Part shown: one piece after another, positions 49,214 through 59,302 of the stretch
Position numbering within the stretch: the first letter of the stretch is position 1
Layout of the letters: every line of letters begins with the position of its first letter
Source of the DNA: Desulfobacter sp.
Lineage (GTDB): Bacteria; Desulfobacterota; Desulfobacteria; Desulfobacterales; Desulfobacteraceae
Assembly: GCA_028768525.1 (NCBI GenBank)
Contig: CP054837.1
Span: 4,336,001-4,400,000 of the forward strand
Length of the DNA stretch: 64,000 nucleotides
Direction of reading: 5' to 3'
Made by a program: the position numbers and the translations under genes
Notes under the pieces: generated by a model
The model's input: only the letters and a program-made list of their open reading frames with translations
The model's database searches: none
What the model was told of the DNA's origin: nothing

Positions 49214-52021
49214 ATGTCTTTATCCAGTTCACTTTTTACCGGCACCTCGGGCCTTAAAAATATGGGCAACGCCCTCCAGGTGGTGGGCAACAATATATCC
49301 AACCTTAACACCATCGGCTTTAAAAAGGGGCGCACCACCTTTGCCGACACCCTTTACGAATCCGTGGCCACCCAGGCCGGCACCGCCCAGATGGGCCGGG
49401 GCATGGCCGTGGGCAGCGTCACCCAGAACTTCAGCCAGGGATCCTTTGAGTCCACGGGCAATACCACGGACCTGTCCATCGGCGGCGACGGGTTTTTCAT
49501 CGTCCGCCAGTCCGGCACGGAAAACACCTATTATACCCGGGCCGGCAATTTTAATTTCGATGAAGCCGGCCAGCTGGTCAACCCGGAGGGCTATATTGTC
49601 CAGGGCTGGGAGCTGGATGAGGAAACCGGGGATGATGTGGGCTCCATTACCGATCTCATCCTGGAAGAATTTACCAGCCCGCCCAAGAAAAGCAGTGAAA
49701 TCACCGCCATCACCAACCTGGATGCCGATTCCTCATCCAATTCCGTGGTCCTGTCCAACCTATGGGATGCCGGGGAAACCACCCAGATGTCCTCGGGGAA
49801 TTACGAGTACCAGACCGTGGTCAAGGTCTATGATTCCCTGGGCAGCACCCATGACATCACCATTTTTTACGATAAAAAATCCGGCACCGAGTGGGAATAC
49901 GTCATCACCATGAATCCCGAGGAGGACAACCGGAATCTGGTCCAGGGCACGGATTCCCAGGGGCTTCTGGCCCGGGGAACCATCACCTTTTCCCAGAGTT
50001 CCGGAGACGTCCTCCAGATGACCATGGAGGAGTTCACCGGCAGGGTGGGCAATATTTCGGCCTCGGGGGTGAACACGGTGGATGAGGTCCATTTCGAGAT
50101 TGACGATTCCGCCGCCGCCCTCCTGGACGGGTACGGGTTCAGCCTGGAGTTCGACGGCAGTTCCTGGAATTTTACCGACCAGAACGGGGACGGCCTGATC
50201 ACCGCCGCCGATCTGCCGGATAACTACCCCGATGCGAAAATCGTCTATTCGGACAATAAGAATATCCACATCACCCTGGACCCCGACGACGCCCTGGACA
50301 CGGAGCCGGATCTGAGAATCAAGCTGGACCAGCCCGCCGTTGCAACGGATTCCGTCGGTTTCGACATCAATGACGCCAATGACCTCCATGTCCAGTCCAT
50401 TGAAGGGGCCGCCTATTCCGGGGATACGGCCAACGACAACACCACCCTGGAAATCAACGACCCCGGGGTGATGACCCATGACGCCGAGGACCTGGGGCTG
50501 ATCTGGAATCCCCTGACCGAAGAATGGACCTGGAGCAACCCGGCCATTGCCGCGGACCAGGGCACCCTGGTATCGGACATGGCCTATACCGACGGGCTCG
50601 GGAACCCGGTTTCCACCACGGCGGCGGGATTTGTCACCGTGAACAATGCGGAGGATGTCACCATGTACGCCGAAGACCTCCAGCTCCGGTACGACGGCAG
50701 TTCCTGGGACTGGAACGATGACCTCAAGTCGGAAGACATCACCTCCACCTTTAATTTCAGCCCCCAGAATGATCCGGTATTGAGCATTGAATCCGCCGGT
50801 TCCGAGGGGGCCATATACTCGGGCACGGCCGCCGGTCTGCCCTCCCTCTACTGGATGGGGGACCACTGGTCCCTGTCCACGGCGGGCACGGTGACCACCC
50901 AGGCCTTTGACAACACCACCCTGGCCATCAATACCTCGGCCAGCTCTTCCACCAATGTGATTTTCGACCTCTACGTCGCGGGCACGGCCGGGGCTTCCAC
51001 CCTGGAATATACCTTTGGGTCGGCCCTGTCCACGGCGGCGGGCCAGTCCATCTCCTTCCAGGTCGACCCCACGCCCCCCAGGGAGTACTCAACTGCCGTG
51101 CTTTATACCACGGCCGCCTCGGCCGCCGTGCCCGCAGACGGGTTTGCCGTGGATTTCGATGCCGACAACACCCTGGACATCACCTTTGATCCGGCCCTTT
51201 CCGCCGCCCCGGCCAACGGGTCCCTTTTCAGTTTTACCACCGACCCCGATGTCCCCCCTGAACCGTACCAGAACGCCACCCTCACCGGTGACCAGACCCA
51301 GGTGGTGATCGATCTGGACGGCTCGGGCAGCGACGATGACAAGGAGGACATTGTCTTTACCTTTACCGATCCCCTGAAATACGGCACCAGCACCCATCCC
51401 TACACCGACCGGAGCACCATCTCCTTTGATATCTCAGGTTCCACGGCCTGGTCGGATATTTCGACGGACGAAATCAAAAACACCGGCTACTTTGCCTTTA
51501 CCGCGGACTTCCTCGGGGGGGAGTTCGGCACCACGGAAAATGATATCGAGCTGAACATCGGCTCCCGGTTTGACGGCACCAATTTCATCAACGATTCCCT
51601 GTCCACCACCCAGTATTCAAAGTCTTCGTCCACGGTGTTCCAGGATGCAGACGGGTATGCCGCCGGGGATCTCCAGGGGGTGGATGTCGCCTCGGACGGG
51701 GTGATCACCGGGATTTATTCCAACGGTCAGCTCATTCCCCTTTTCCGGGTGGGATTAGCCGAATTCCAGAACAATTACGGGCTCTCCAATGAAGGGGGGA
51801 ACCTGTTCAGCGAAACCCGGGAGAGCGGGACGGCCATCACCAACAAGCCCGGGGAAAACGGGCTGGGCACCATTTCACCCAACTCCCTTGAGATGTCCAA
51901 CGTGGATGTGTCCGAGGAGTTTGTCTCCATGATCGTTCAGCAGCGGGGGTTCCAGGCCAATTCCAAGATCGTGACAACGGTGGATGAAATGATGAACACG
52001 GTCATCTCCATGAAACGGTAA
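49214..52021 (+). CDS. flgE: flagellar hook protein FlgE, large form
   Basis: A 935-residue FlgE; the Salmonella protein has 403. The N-terminal rod/hook helix (SSLFTGTSGLKNMGNALQVV, NNISNLNTIGFKKGRTTF) and the C-terminal SNVDVSEEFVSMIVQQRGFQ and NSKIVTTVDEMM parts are typical. The middle of about 650 residues has many Asp/Thr-rich surface domains. Such big hook proteins occur in other Desulfobacterota and may thicken or strengthen the hook. A canonical ribosome site is present. Confidence 0.93.
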   Translation: MSLSSSLFTGTSGLKNMGNALQVVGNNISNLNTIGFKKGRTTFADTLYESVATQAGTAQMGRGMAVGSVTQNFSQGSFESTGNTTDLSIGGDGFFIVRQSGTENTYYTRAGNFNFDEAGQLVNPEGYIVQGWELDEETGDDVGSITDLILEEFTSPPKKSSEITAITNLDADSSSNSVVLSNLWDAGETTQMSSGNYEYQTVVKVYDSLGSTHDITIFYDKKSGTEWEYVITMNPEEDNRNLVQGTDSQGLLARGTITFSQSSGDVLQMTMEEFTGRVGNISASGVNTVDEVHFEIDDSAAALLDGYGFSLEFDGSSWNFTDQNGDGLITAADLPDNYPDAKIVYSDNKNIHITLDPDDALDTEPDLRIKLDQPAVATDSVGFDINDANDLHVQSIEGAAYSGDTANDNTTLEINDPGVMTHDAEDLGLIWNPLTEEWTWSNPAIAADQGTLVSDMAYTDGLGNPVSTTAAGFVTVNNAEDVTMYAEDLQLRYDGSSWDWNDDLKSEDITSTFNFSPQNDPVLSIESAGSEGAIYSGTAAGLPSLYWMGDHWSLSTAGTVTTQAFDNTTLAINTSASSSTNVIFDLYVAGTAGASTLEYTFGSALSTAAGQSISFQVDPTPPREYSTAVLYTTAASAAVPADGFAVDFDADNTLDITFDPALSAAPANGSLFSFTTDPDVPPEPYQNATLTGDQTQVVIDLDGSGSDDDKEDIVFTFTDPLKYGTSTHPYTDRSTISFDISGSTAWSDISTDEIKNTGYFAFTADFLGGEFGTTENDIELNIGSRFDGTNFINDSLSTTQYSKSSSTVFQDADGYAAGDLQGVDVASDGVITGIYSNGQLIPLFRVGLAEFQNNYGLSNEGGNLFSETRESGTAITNKPGENGLGTISPNSLEMSNVDVSEEFVSMIVQQRGFQANSKIVTTVDEMMNTVISMKR

Positions 52022-52039
52022 AAGAGAAAGGATGGTCCC

Positions 52040-55000
52040 ATGAGCGGTTTATACAGCACGCTTAGCATTGCCAAGACGGCCATTGCCGCCCAGCAGTACG
52101 GGCTGAGCGTCACCGGCAACAACATCGCCAATGTCAACAACCCGGATTATTCCCTCCAGAATGTCCAGCAGACCAATGCCCAGTCCACGGAATACGCCGG
52201 ATATATTTTCGGCACCGGGGTTGATATCACCGAGGTCTCCCAGTCCGTGGACCAGCTCCTGGAAAACCGGCTGACAACGGAAATCTCCAAGCAGTCTTCC
52301 CTTGAAGAGGCTGAATCCTACCTGGCGGTGATTGAAAGCCTTTTTGACGAAACCTCGGGTTCGGGCCTCAGCAGCCTCATCAATGATTATTGGGATGCCT
52401 GGCAGGATATTGCCGATTCCCCCCTGGGCACCTCGGAACGGGTCCAGGTGTACGACACCGGCCAGGCCCTGGCTGCCAAGTTCAATTCCATCTCTTCGGA
52501 CCTCCAGGACCTGGAACAGGATCTTAACTCGGAAATCTCCGCCACCCTGACCCAGATCAATGCCATCACTTCCCAGATCGCGGATCTGAACAGGGAAATC
52601 CTGGGGCTGGAAGCCACCCAGACCGCCAATGACCTGAGGGATACCAGAAACGGCCTCATTGACGATCTGGGCCAGCTCATCGATATCGATGTCATCACCC
52701 AGGGGGACGGGGCCGTCCTGATCAACGGGGCCAACGGCCTCCCCCTGGTCAACGGGGTGGACAGCAGCCGGATTGCAGCGGATAAGGACCGGATCGTCTG
52801 GCAGGGGGCCAGCAGCACCCTGGATATTACCGATAAAATTTCCGGGGGCAAGCTGGCCGGCTGGCTGACCATCCGGGACGAGGTGCTGCCCACCTGCATG
52901 GCCCAGGTGGACGAACTGGCCTCGGAAATGACCTGGGCCGTGAATTACCTGCATTCCCAGGGGGCGGGGCTGGATTATATCTCCGACACCTCCTCGGGCA
53001 CCTATGCCGCGGATGATTCCGGGTGGCTGTCCAGTTTGGCGTTCGGGGATAAGATTGATTATACAAAGGATTTTTCCCTCTGGGTGGAAGACAGCTCGAC
53101 CTCGGCGGCCCAGTACCGCCAGATCCTCATGGATATGGGCATTTCCGGGGCGGCCGCCTCGGACTGGCAGGGCACGGCACCCGGGGGGGAATCCGCCGCC
53201 TACCGCCTCACCGTGGTGGATGAGGCGGCAGTGGGAGACCTGGTGGTGGCCCAGTCCTCGGGGGAAGGCCAGGGCGAGGTCCGGGGAATTGCTTCCGGCG
53301 GGGTGGACCAGGCCCTGGATACGGTCATGGCCGCCCAGACCCTGACCCTCACCGGGACCGGCCAGGGGACCCAGACCATTGAAATCACAGATACCGCCGC
53401 CGGCACCCGCCGGTCCGCCGCCGCCATTGCAGAAACCCTGACCGGTATCGACGGGGTCACCGCCTACGCCTCCGAATCCCAACTGGCCTTTGACACAGGC
53501 GGCATGACCGCTGCCGATGAAGGGGATATCGTTAAATTCACCCTTTACTGCGACGGGATTGAATACCAGCAGTCCTTTACCGTTGACCCTTCGGCCGGCA
53601 CCCTTGACCAGCAGTTCGAGACAGCCCTGGAAGAGGCCGCGGCCGCCGTGAATATCCTCAACAACGATACCGACCTCTATGCCGACGATCTGGTCCTTAA
53701 AAGCGACAAAGGGGCCACTTTGGGAATCCAGGATTTTGAGGTGGTGGACAATGCCGGGGTCCTCATGGATAATTTTTCAAATTTCAATACCGGCGACGTT
53801 CTCACCCTCACCGTTTCCACGGACGGGGCCCCTACCACCAGCACCGATATCAGTGTGGATCTTTCCTCGGTCATCGACCCCACGGACCAGGCGGCCATGG
53901 GCGCGGCCTTTTACCAGGCCCTGTCAACGGGGCTGGCAGAGGGCCCTTTCGCCCTGGATCTGGATGAGGATACCGGGGCGGTGACCCTGCGCACAACCGA
54001 CGGTTCCAATCTGACCCTGGGGGCGGCGGCCGGAGATACCGGCGACGACGCAACCCTTGCCCTCACCGGTCTTTCCGGTTCCGTATCCGGAGCCGGAAAC
54101 GGGGTGCTGGAATTCACCGCCGCAGGCACGGATACGGAAACCTATACGGCGGCATCCGGCACCGCCGACACCCTGGATATCTCCATGCCCGGATCGGGCA
54201 CCGCCGCCCTGGCCGGCACCCTGGTGACCCTCTGTGAAGTGGGGGCGCCGACGGGGACCGCGGACACGGCAGCCGTGACCACCGGCAGCCTGACCATCTA
54301 CCTTGAGCCCGGGATGACCCTGTACTCGGACAATGCAACGGCAGCCGGCCTTTTCGGCACATCGGGAACGGCGGCCACCGGTGCTTCCATCCTCACCCTG
54401 GGCGGCACCGGCGGGTTCGGCGATTTCGACGACGGGGACCTGGTCTCCTTTGATGTGGACGGCACCACCGTCAGCTTTACGGTGTCGGCGGCCGCCGGCG
54501 GCACCACCGACGCGGGCCTGGCCCGGCAGATTTATAACCAGTTGAACACGACCATCACCAGCCCGGATTACCAGTTCGTCCTCAACGGCACCTCGGTTTC
54601 CATTATCAAGGACAGGGACCTGGAAGCGCCCATAGAACTGACCAATTTCACGGACAATACCTCGGCGGACGCCTCCTTAAGCCTGTTCACAGGGACAGGC
54701 ACCGGCACGGACCGGCCGGACAACACCCTGCTGGTTTCCGGTGATCCGGATAAAAATTTTGCGGTATCTTCCCTTTACAGCGATGGGGGCATTATCCTCT
54801 GGGAAAAACTGGATTCAGAAGGGTATTTTACCGGGGAATCCGGCCTGATCCAGGTGGAAGACCAGGGGCGGGTGGTGATCGAGGAGGCGGGTGTGGAGAC
54901 CCTTTCTTTTGATCTGTCTTCGGGCAGTCTGGTGGCCGGCAATACCCTGACCGTGAACACCGACGGGACCGGCAGCCCCGATCTGCTGAATATGGAGGTT

Positions 55001-56251
55001 TTCCGCCGGGCCAACGGGATCAACGACACCTATACCTTTGAAGTGGTTTCCGGCGGCAGCGTGGGCCTGGAAGGGGAAGAGGCGCCGTTGACCATTCAAT
55101 GGACCTCGTCCACGGGCGCCGGCAGTTTTGAACTGGTTGCAGAGGATCCCCCCAAGGATCCCGATGTCCCCATCCAGGTGGAAGTGGACGGGATGCTCAT
55201 CAATTTTTACAGCGGCACCCTGTTTGATGGCGACGTTTTCACCCTGACCACCGATGAGACCGGCCAGGCCACCCAGACCCTGATGTCGGACTGGCATTGG
55301 ACCCTGACCTCCTTTGCCGATGAATTCAACCGGAACGGGTCCGGCATGGCCGCAACGGTGACGGCGGACAACCGCCTCTCCCTGGCGGCGGACCAGGACT
55401 GCCATACCCTGGAAAATGTCACCTGGTCGGGGGCAGACGGGTTCAGTTCGGACAATGGAGAGATCACCGTACTGGACTGGTCCGCCCTTGACTTCAATGC
55501 AACGGACCTTTCCTTTGTCCGGTCTTCGGGCGCCTGGGGAATCGTCAACGATGTCACCGGGGGGCTGGCCGCCATCATCCCCGAGGGCGGGGACGACAGG
55601 GGGTTCCAGGTGGATCTTAACGGGGACGGGCTGGGGGACCTCCAGGTGGACTTTTCTTCGCCCGTCACCGGAGACGGGGCGGTGAATTTTGATCTGGTAC
55701 TCAAAGATCCGGCAGACATCGGCTATGCCTTCGGCGGCCTTGGGGAGGGGGACTGCGGGCTGGCCGCCGCCGCCGGGCTCAATACCTTTTTTACGGGCAC
55801 CAGCGCTCTGGATATAGGGGTCAATGAAGTCCTCAAGGATACGGAACGCATTGCCGCCGGGGTGGTGGATTCCCAGACCGGTGCCATCACCACGGGAAGC
55901 AACGAAACTGCCCTGGATATCGCCGATCTGGCCTACACCGCCCTTGAAATGACCCAGACCGATTTTGTCCGGGGGGAGGATGCCCTTTCCGGGGTGACCC
56001 AGGCCTCATTAAATGAGTATTACAACACCATGATCGCCTCTCTGGGCATCACCTCAAAATCCATTATTTCCTCCCGGACATTTGCCGACACCCTGGTGGA
56101 CCAGATCACGGCCCAGCGGGATGCGGTCTCTGCCGTCTCCCTGGATGAAGAGATGATTAAATTAACCCAATACCAGCATGCCTATTCGGCCGCCTCAAAA
56201 CTGCTCTCCGTGGCCGATGAGATGCTCCAGACCATTTTATCGGTCAGATAA
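52040..56251 (+). CDS. flgK: flagellar hook-filament junction protein FlgK (HAP1), giant form
   Basis: A 1403-residue FlgK, about two and a half times the usual 550. The N-terminal 270 residues (STLSIAKTAIAAQQYGLSVT, NNIANVNNPDYSLQNV, DLRDTRNGLIDDLGQLI) and the last 90 (MTQTDFVRGEDALSGVTQAS, LITAQ-type helix, LTQYQHAYSAASKLLSVADE) are canonical. The middle of about 1000 residues contains several similar beta-rich modules, with repeated phrases of the type DGDLVSFDVDG and GDVLTLTVS. A single uninterrupted frame; no sign of a frameshift. It joins hook and filament. Confidence 0.92.
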   Translation: MSGLYSTLSIAKTAIAAQQYGLSVTGNNIANVNNPDYSLQNVQQTNAQSTEYAGYIFGTGVDITEVSQSVDQLLENRLTTEISKQSSLEEAESYLAVIESLFDETSGSGLSSLINDYWDAWQDIADSPLGTSERVQVYDTGQALAAKFNSISSDLQDLEQDLNSEISATLTQINAITSQIADLNREILGLEATQTANDLRDTRNGLIDDLGQLIDIDVITQGDGAVLINGANGLPLVNGVDSSRIAADKDRIVWQGASSTLDITDKISGGKLAGWLTIRDEVLPTCMAQVDELASEMTWAVNYLHSQGAGLDYISDTSSGTYAADDSGWLSSLAFGDKIDYTKDFSLWVEDSSTSAAQYRQILMDMGISGAAASDWQGTAPGGESAAYRLTVVDEAAVGDLVVAQSSGEGQGEVRGIASGGVDQALDTVMAAQTLTLTGTGQGTQTIEITDTAAGTRRSAAAIAETLTGIDGVTAYASESQLAFDTGGMTAADEGDIVKFTLYCDGIEYQQSFTVDPSAGTLDQQFETALEEAAAAVNILNNDTDLYADDLVLKSDKGATLGIQDFEVVDNAGVLMDNFSNFNTGDVLTLTVSTDGAPTTSTDISVDLSSVIDPTDQAAMGAAFYQALSTGLAEGPFALDLDEDTGAVTLRTTDGSNLTLGAAAGDTGDDATLALTGLSGSVSGAGNGVLEFTAAGTDTETYTAASGTADTLDISMPGSGTAALAGTLVTLCEVGAPTGTADTAAVTTGSLTIYLEPGMTLYSDNATAAGLFGTSGTAATGASILTLGGTGGFGDFDDGDLVSFDVDGTTVSFTVSAAAGGTTDAGLARQIYNQLNTTITSPDYQFVLNGTSVSIIKDRDLEAPIELTNFTDNTSADASLSLFTGTGTGTDRPDNTLLVSGDPDKNFAVSSLYSDGGIILWEKLDSEGYFTGESGLIQVEDQGRVVIEEAGVETLSFDLSSGSLVAGNTLTVNTDGTGSPDLLNMEVFRRANGINDTYTFEVVSGGSVGLEGEEAPLTIQWTSSTGAGSFELVAEDPPKDPDVPIQVEVDGMLINFYSGTLFDGDVFTLTTDETGQATQTLMSDWHWTLTSFADEFNRNGSGMAATVTADNRLSLAADQDCHTLENVTWSGADGFSSDNGEITVLDWSALDFNATDLSFVRSSGAWGIVNDVTGGLAAIIPEGGDDRGFQVDLNGDGLGDLQVDFSSPVTGDGAVNFDLVLKDPADIGYAFGGLGEGDCGLAAAAGLNTFFTGTSALDIGVNEVLKDTERIAAGVVDSQTGAITTGSNETALDIADLAYTALEMTQTDFVRGEDALSGVTQASLNEYYNTMIASLGITSKSIISSRTFADTLVDQITAQRDAVSAVSLDEEMIKLTQYQHAYSAASKLLSVADEMLQTILSVR

Positions 56252-56313
56252 CCCATGCCGGCCGCCGGATGGGCGGCCTGTGAAATGCAGCGTATAGAAT
56301 AAGGAGAAAGACA

Positions 56314-58338
56314 ATGCGGGTGCCAACCATTTCCCTGTATAATACATCCACCTCCCAGCTGAATACGACAGCCGGGGCACTGAAAGAGGCCAATACCGCT
56401 ATTTCCACCCAGAAACGGATCAACTGCCTGGCCGATGATCCCGTGGGCGTTTCCCAGACCCTGGGGCTGACCCAGGCCGTCCAGGGGCTGGAGCAGATGG
56501 ATGCCAATATTGAAACGGGTTTCACCTGGATAAACGGCATCGAAACCGCCCTTCAGTCGGCCCAGGACCTTCTGCTGGACACCAAACTGCTCTGCGCCCA
56601 GCTGGTCAATGCATCGGCCAACGCCTCCCAGCGGGCCGATGCCGTTGAAACCGTGGATGCCATGATTGACCAGATTTTTGCCCTGGGAAACACCCAGATC
56701 AACGGCGCCTATATTTTTGCCGGGACCGACAATGATGCCCCGGCCTTTTCCCGGGATGCCGACAGTCCCTCGGGGGTGGCCTATGAAGGGAGTGACACCC
56801 CCTTTTCCCTTCAGATCAACGCCACCTCGGTGCTGGCGGTGGGCCGGGTGGGGGAAGCGGTCTTTACCGAAGAGCGGATCGCCGTGGATGTCACCAATAA
56901 TACCATTATTTTTCAGGAGGATACCGGCATGGGGGAAGAGGGCATCAAGACGGTCATGGCGGTTATTCCCGACGGCATGTACACGCCCGGGGAACTGGCC
57001 GCCGCCGTGGGGGATGCCATGACCGCAGCCTCCCTTTCATCGGGGTACGGCATCGGCTACCAGGCGGCATACGATGATGACACCGGGCAGTATGCCATCC
57101 GGGACGACGGGAAAAGCGAGGGATATTTCGGTTTTGACCTGCTCTGGGAATCGGGCCCCGGCACAGAAGTGGACGGCCTTGACACCGTGGATGCCGGGAT
57201 GCTGGGCCCGGACCTGGGCTTTACCGCGGATACCGCCTGCCATCCCCCCACCAGCACGGCGCCGGTGACCCTGAAGTCCTTCGACGATACCAACAATCTC
57301 ATTGATTTTACTGAAGACATTGGGACAGGCCCTTCTGCCCAGCTTACCGCCGCCATTCCCCAGGGGGAGTATTCAGATATGGCCGAACTTTCCCTGGCCG
57401 TGGAAGAGGCATTGGAAGCCGCATCCATAAATAATACGGACTATGCCGTATCCTATGATGAGGCCTCCGGAACCTTCACCATTGAAGATGAGGGCGGCAC
57501 CCTTACCGGGTTTTCCCTTTTGTGGAATTCCGGGACCCATGCAGCAGCCAGTGCCGCAACCGCCCTGGGATTCAACCCAGGGGCGGACGACACCGGGGCG
57601 GTGTCCTATGGGAGCGATTCTGCCGTGGTCCTTTTTACCGTTACCCCGGGGGAAAACGACACCATTGACTTTAAGGAGATCCTGCCGGACAGCAGCGGGG
57701 ATGTCAGTGAATTAACCGCAGTGATACCCCCGGGGGACTATACCGATGCCGCCTCCCTTGCAGCGGCGGTGGAAGACGCCATGGAGGATGCTTCGGAGGC
57801 GGCCGGAAACCGGGTGGACTACGCTGTTTTCTACAACGAGGACACCCACAGCTTCACCATCCGGGAGGACGGGGAGACGGGGCTGAAACTGGAACGGCTG
57901 GACCTGCTCTGGGACTCGGGCAGCCATGCCTCGGCCTCCGCCGGCCCGCTGCTGGGATTCGACACCGGGGATGTGGCGGGCCAGGCCGCCCTGGGAGAGG
58001 AGACGGTGTACGGGATTTTTGAAACCCTGTCCGCCCTGAAGGGGTATCTTGAAAGCGACGATGTGGCCGGCATCGAACGGTCCATGACCCGCCTGGACAC
58101 CCATTACGACAGCATCACCTCGGTGATTGCCGATACGGGCATGAAATACAACCGGCTTGAGAGCACCCAGACCATTAATTCGGATATCCAGCTGGTACTG
58201 ACGGAACGGAGGTCCATGATAGAGGATGCCGATATGGTCACCGCCATCATGGAACTTGAGGCCATTCAAACCGCCTACGAGGCCAGCCTCAGCGCCACGG
58301 CGAAAATACTCAACGTCAGCCTGGCCGATTATTTGTAA
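56314..58338 (+). CDS. flgL: flagellar hook-filament junction protein FlgL (HAP3) with triplicated insert
   Basis: A 674-residue FlgL; usual length is about 300-400. Flagellin-like ends are clear: N-terminal NTTAGALKEANTAISTQKRI and DDPVGVSQTLGL, C-terminal RLESTQTINSDIQLVLTERR and AYEASLSATAKILNVSLADY. Between about residues 190 and 560 lie three copies of a module of roughly 110 residues, each with a phrase like IPxGxYT..LA.AV..A...AS, FTI....G and LLW.SG. The module copies are tandem. It joins filament to hook. Confidence 0.92.
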   Translation: MRVPTISLYNTSTSQLNTTAGALKEANTAISTQKRINCLADDPVGVSQTLGLTQAVQGLEQMDANIETGFTWINGIETALQSAQDLLLDTKLLCAQLVNASANASQRADAVETVDAMIDQIFALGNTQINGAYIFAGTDNDAPAFSRDADSPSGVAYEGSDTPFSLQINATSVLAVGRVGEAVFTEERIAVDVTNNTIIFQEDTGMGEEGIKTVMAVIPDGMYTPGELAAAVGDAMTAASLSSGYGIGYQAAYDDDTGQYAIRDDGKSEGYFGFDLLWESGPGTEVDGLDTVDAGMLGPDLGFTADTACHPPTSTAPVTLKSFDDTNNLIDFTEDIGTGPSAQLTAAIPQGEYSDMAELSLAVEEALEAASINNTDYAVSYDEASGTFTIEDEGGTLTGFSLLWNSGTHAAASAATALGFNPGADDTGAVSYGSDSAVVLFTVTPGENDTIDFKEILPDSSGDVSELTAVIPPGDYTDAASLAAAVEDAMEDASEAAGNRVDYAVFYNEDTHSFTIREDGETGLKLERLDLLWDSGSHASASAGPLLGFDTGDVAGQAALGEETVYGIFETLSALKGYLESDDVAGIERSMTRLDTHYDSITSVIADTGMKYNRLESTQTINSDIQLVLTERRSMIEDADMVTAIMELEAIQTAYEASLSATAKILNVSLADYL

Positions 58339-58351
58339 CCCTGGCAGGGGG

Positions 58352-59302
58352 TTAAGCAATCAGGCGCTCAGGCTTTCCTTTAAAACTGCCCGGAAAAAGG
58401 GTGTAATGGGATCGGAGCGCCTGATAGGGTGTCTTCCGCCTCAGGGCGCGCAGGGCAAGTTCGCGGTTGTAGGGTTGCAGCCAGGGGACCCTCGTCCAGT
58501 CCCCATTGAATAGTTTTGACCGTAACGCCGCCCGGCCCGGTTCACCTGCAACCTGCCATGCCCGGTTGAGCTGCTGCCTTGCCGAAGGCCCCGGGAAGTT
58601 GAGGTATCCGGAGGCAAGGCCCCGCCCCCGGCACCATGCGGAGACCACAGAACCATGGTATCGTCCCGGATTGCCCGGGCCGGTACCGGAATCTTCAAAC
58701 ACAATGGGGTCGGCGAAAAGAACGCCGAATACGGTAAACGGGTATTCTGCGATCACCCTGTCCAGAAATCCGGTGTCCGGCACCGGACTATAGTCCCCGA
58801 TATCCACGAAAAGATATCTGAAGGTATAATCCATGAGGCCATGGATGCTGACGGGCTCCCGCCAGCCCACGGGGGCGGGAAGATCAATCTTTGAATAATA
58901 AAAATAAGTCCCCCGGTAATCTTTCAGGCCAAAGGGCACCTCCTTTTGAACGGCGGCCAGCCGTGACACCCCGTAACGCACCAGGCAGCGGTTCAGTCCC
59001 GACCTGGAGCAACGGGGGGAGATAAACCGGCGCATCACCTGGAGAAGGTCATCAAGGCTCAGCAGCAATGCGGACCTGAACAGCACCGCGGCCAGTTCAT
59101 CCGCCGGCTGCAGCGCGGTTTTAATATGTCTGGGGGTGTGGGATTTGTCAAAGACGAAATCCCTGTTTTTCCACCGCCTGACCGTGGTTTCACTGACCCC
59201 GATCCTCATGGCCAGGTCAGTGATGTTCATATGGGTATTGTCCTGGATAAAGGCCCTCTGAGCAGGGGTGGTCCTGGCATTTTTATGGAGATTGATTTTC
59301 AT
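58352..59302 (-). CDS. degenerate IS481-like integrase-domain protein
   Basis: A 316-residue protein starting with an IS481-type helix-turn-helix (KNARTTPAQRAFIQ, MNITDLAMRIGVSETTVRRW) and the linker TPRHIKTALQPADELAAVLF. The following DDE-type integrase region (HGLMDYTFRYLFVDIGDYS, LFADPIVFEDSG, RQQLNRAWQ) keeps the fold but the third catalytic acidic residue (ERFHRT in active enzymes) is gone and the first is displaced. No terminal inverted repeats were found. It may be a dead transposase or a recruited DNA-binding protein. It runs convergent to flgL, 13 bases away. Confidence 0.65.
   Translation of the reverse strand: MKINLHKNARTTPAQRAFIQDNTHMNITDLAMRIGVSETTVRRWKNRDFVFDKSHTPRHIKTALQPADELAAVLFRSALLLSLDDLLQVMRRFISPRCSRSGLNRCLVRYGVSRLAAVQKEVPFGLKDYRGTYFYYSKIDLPAPVGWREPVSIHGLMDYTFRYLFVDIGDYSPVPDTGFLDRVIAEYPFTVFGVLFADPIVFEDSGTGPGNPGRYHGSVVSAWCRGRGLASGYLNFPGPSARQQLNRAWQVAGEPGRAALRSKLFNGDWTRVPWLQPYNRELALRALRRKTPYQALRSHYTLFPGSFKGKPERLIA

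Noticed and set aside
49209..49913. A Pro/Thr/Ser-rich 234-codon frame overlapping the start of flgE
   Set aside because: It is a second-frame shadow of flgE; the flgE frame has the canonical N-terminus and a proper ribosome site.
52049..53482. A 477-codon minus-strand open frame inside flgK
   Set aside because: Gly-rich reverse-frame sequence without a recognisable fold; flgK has canonical ends on the plus strand.
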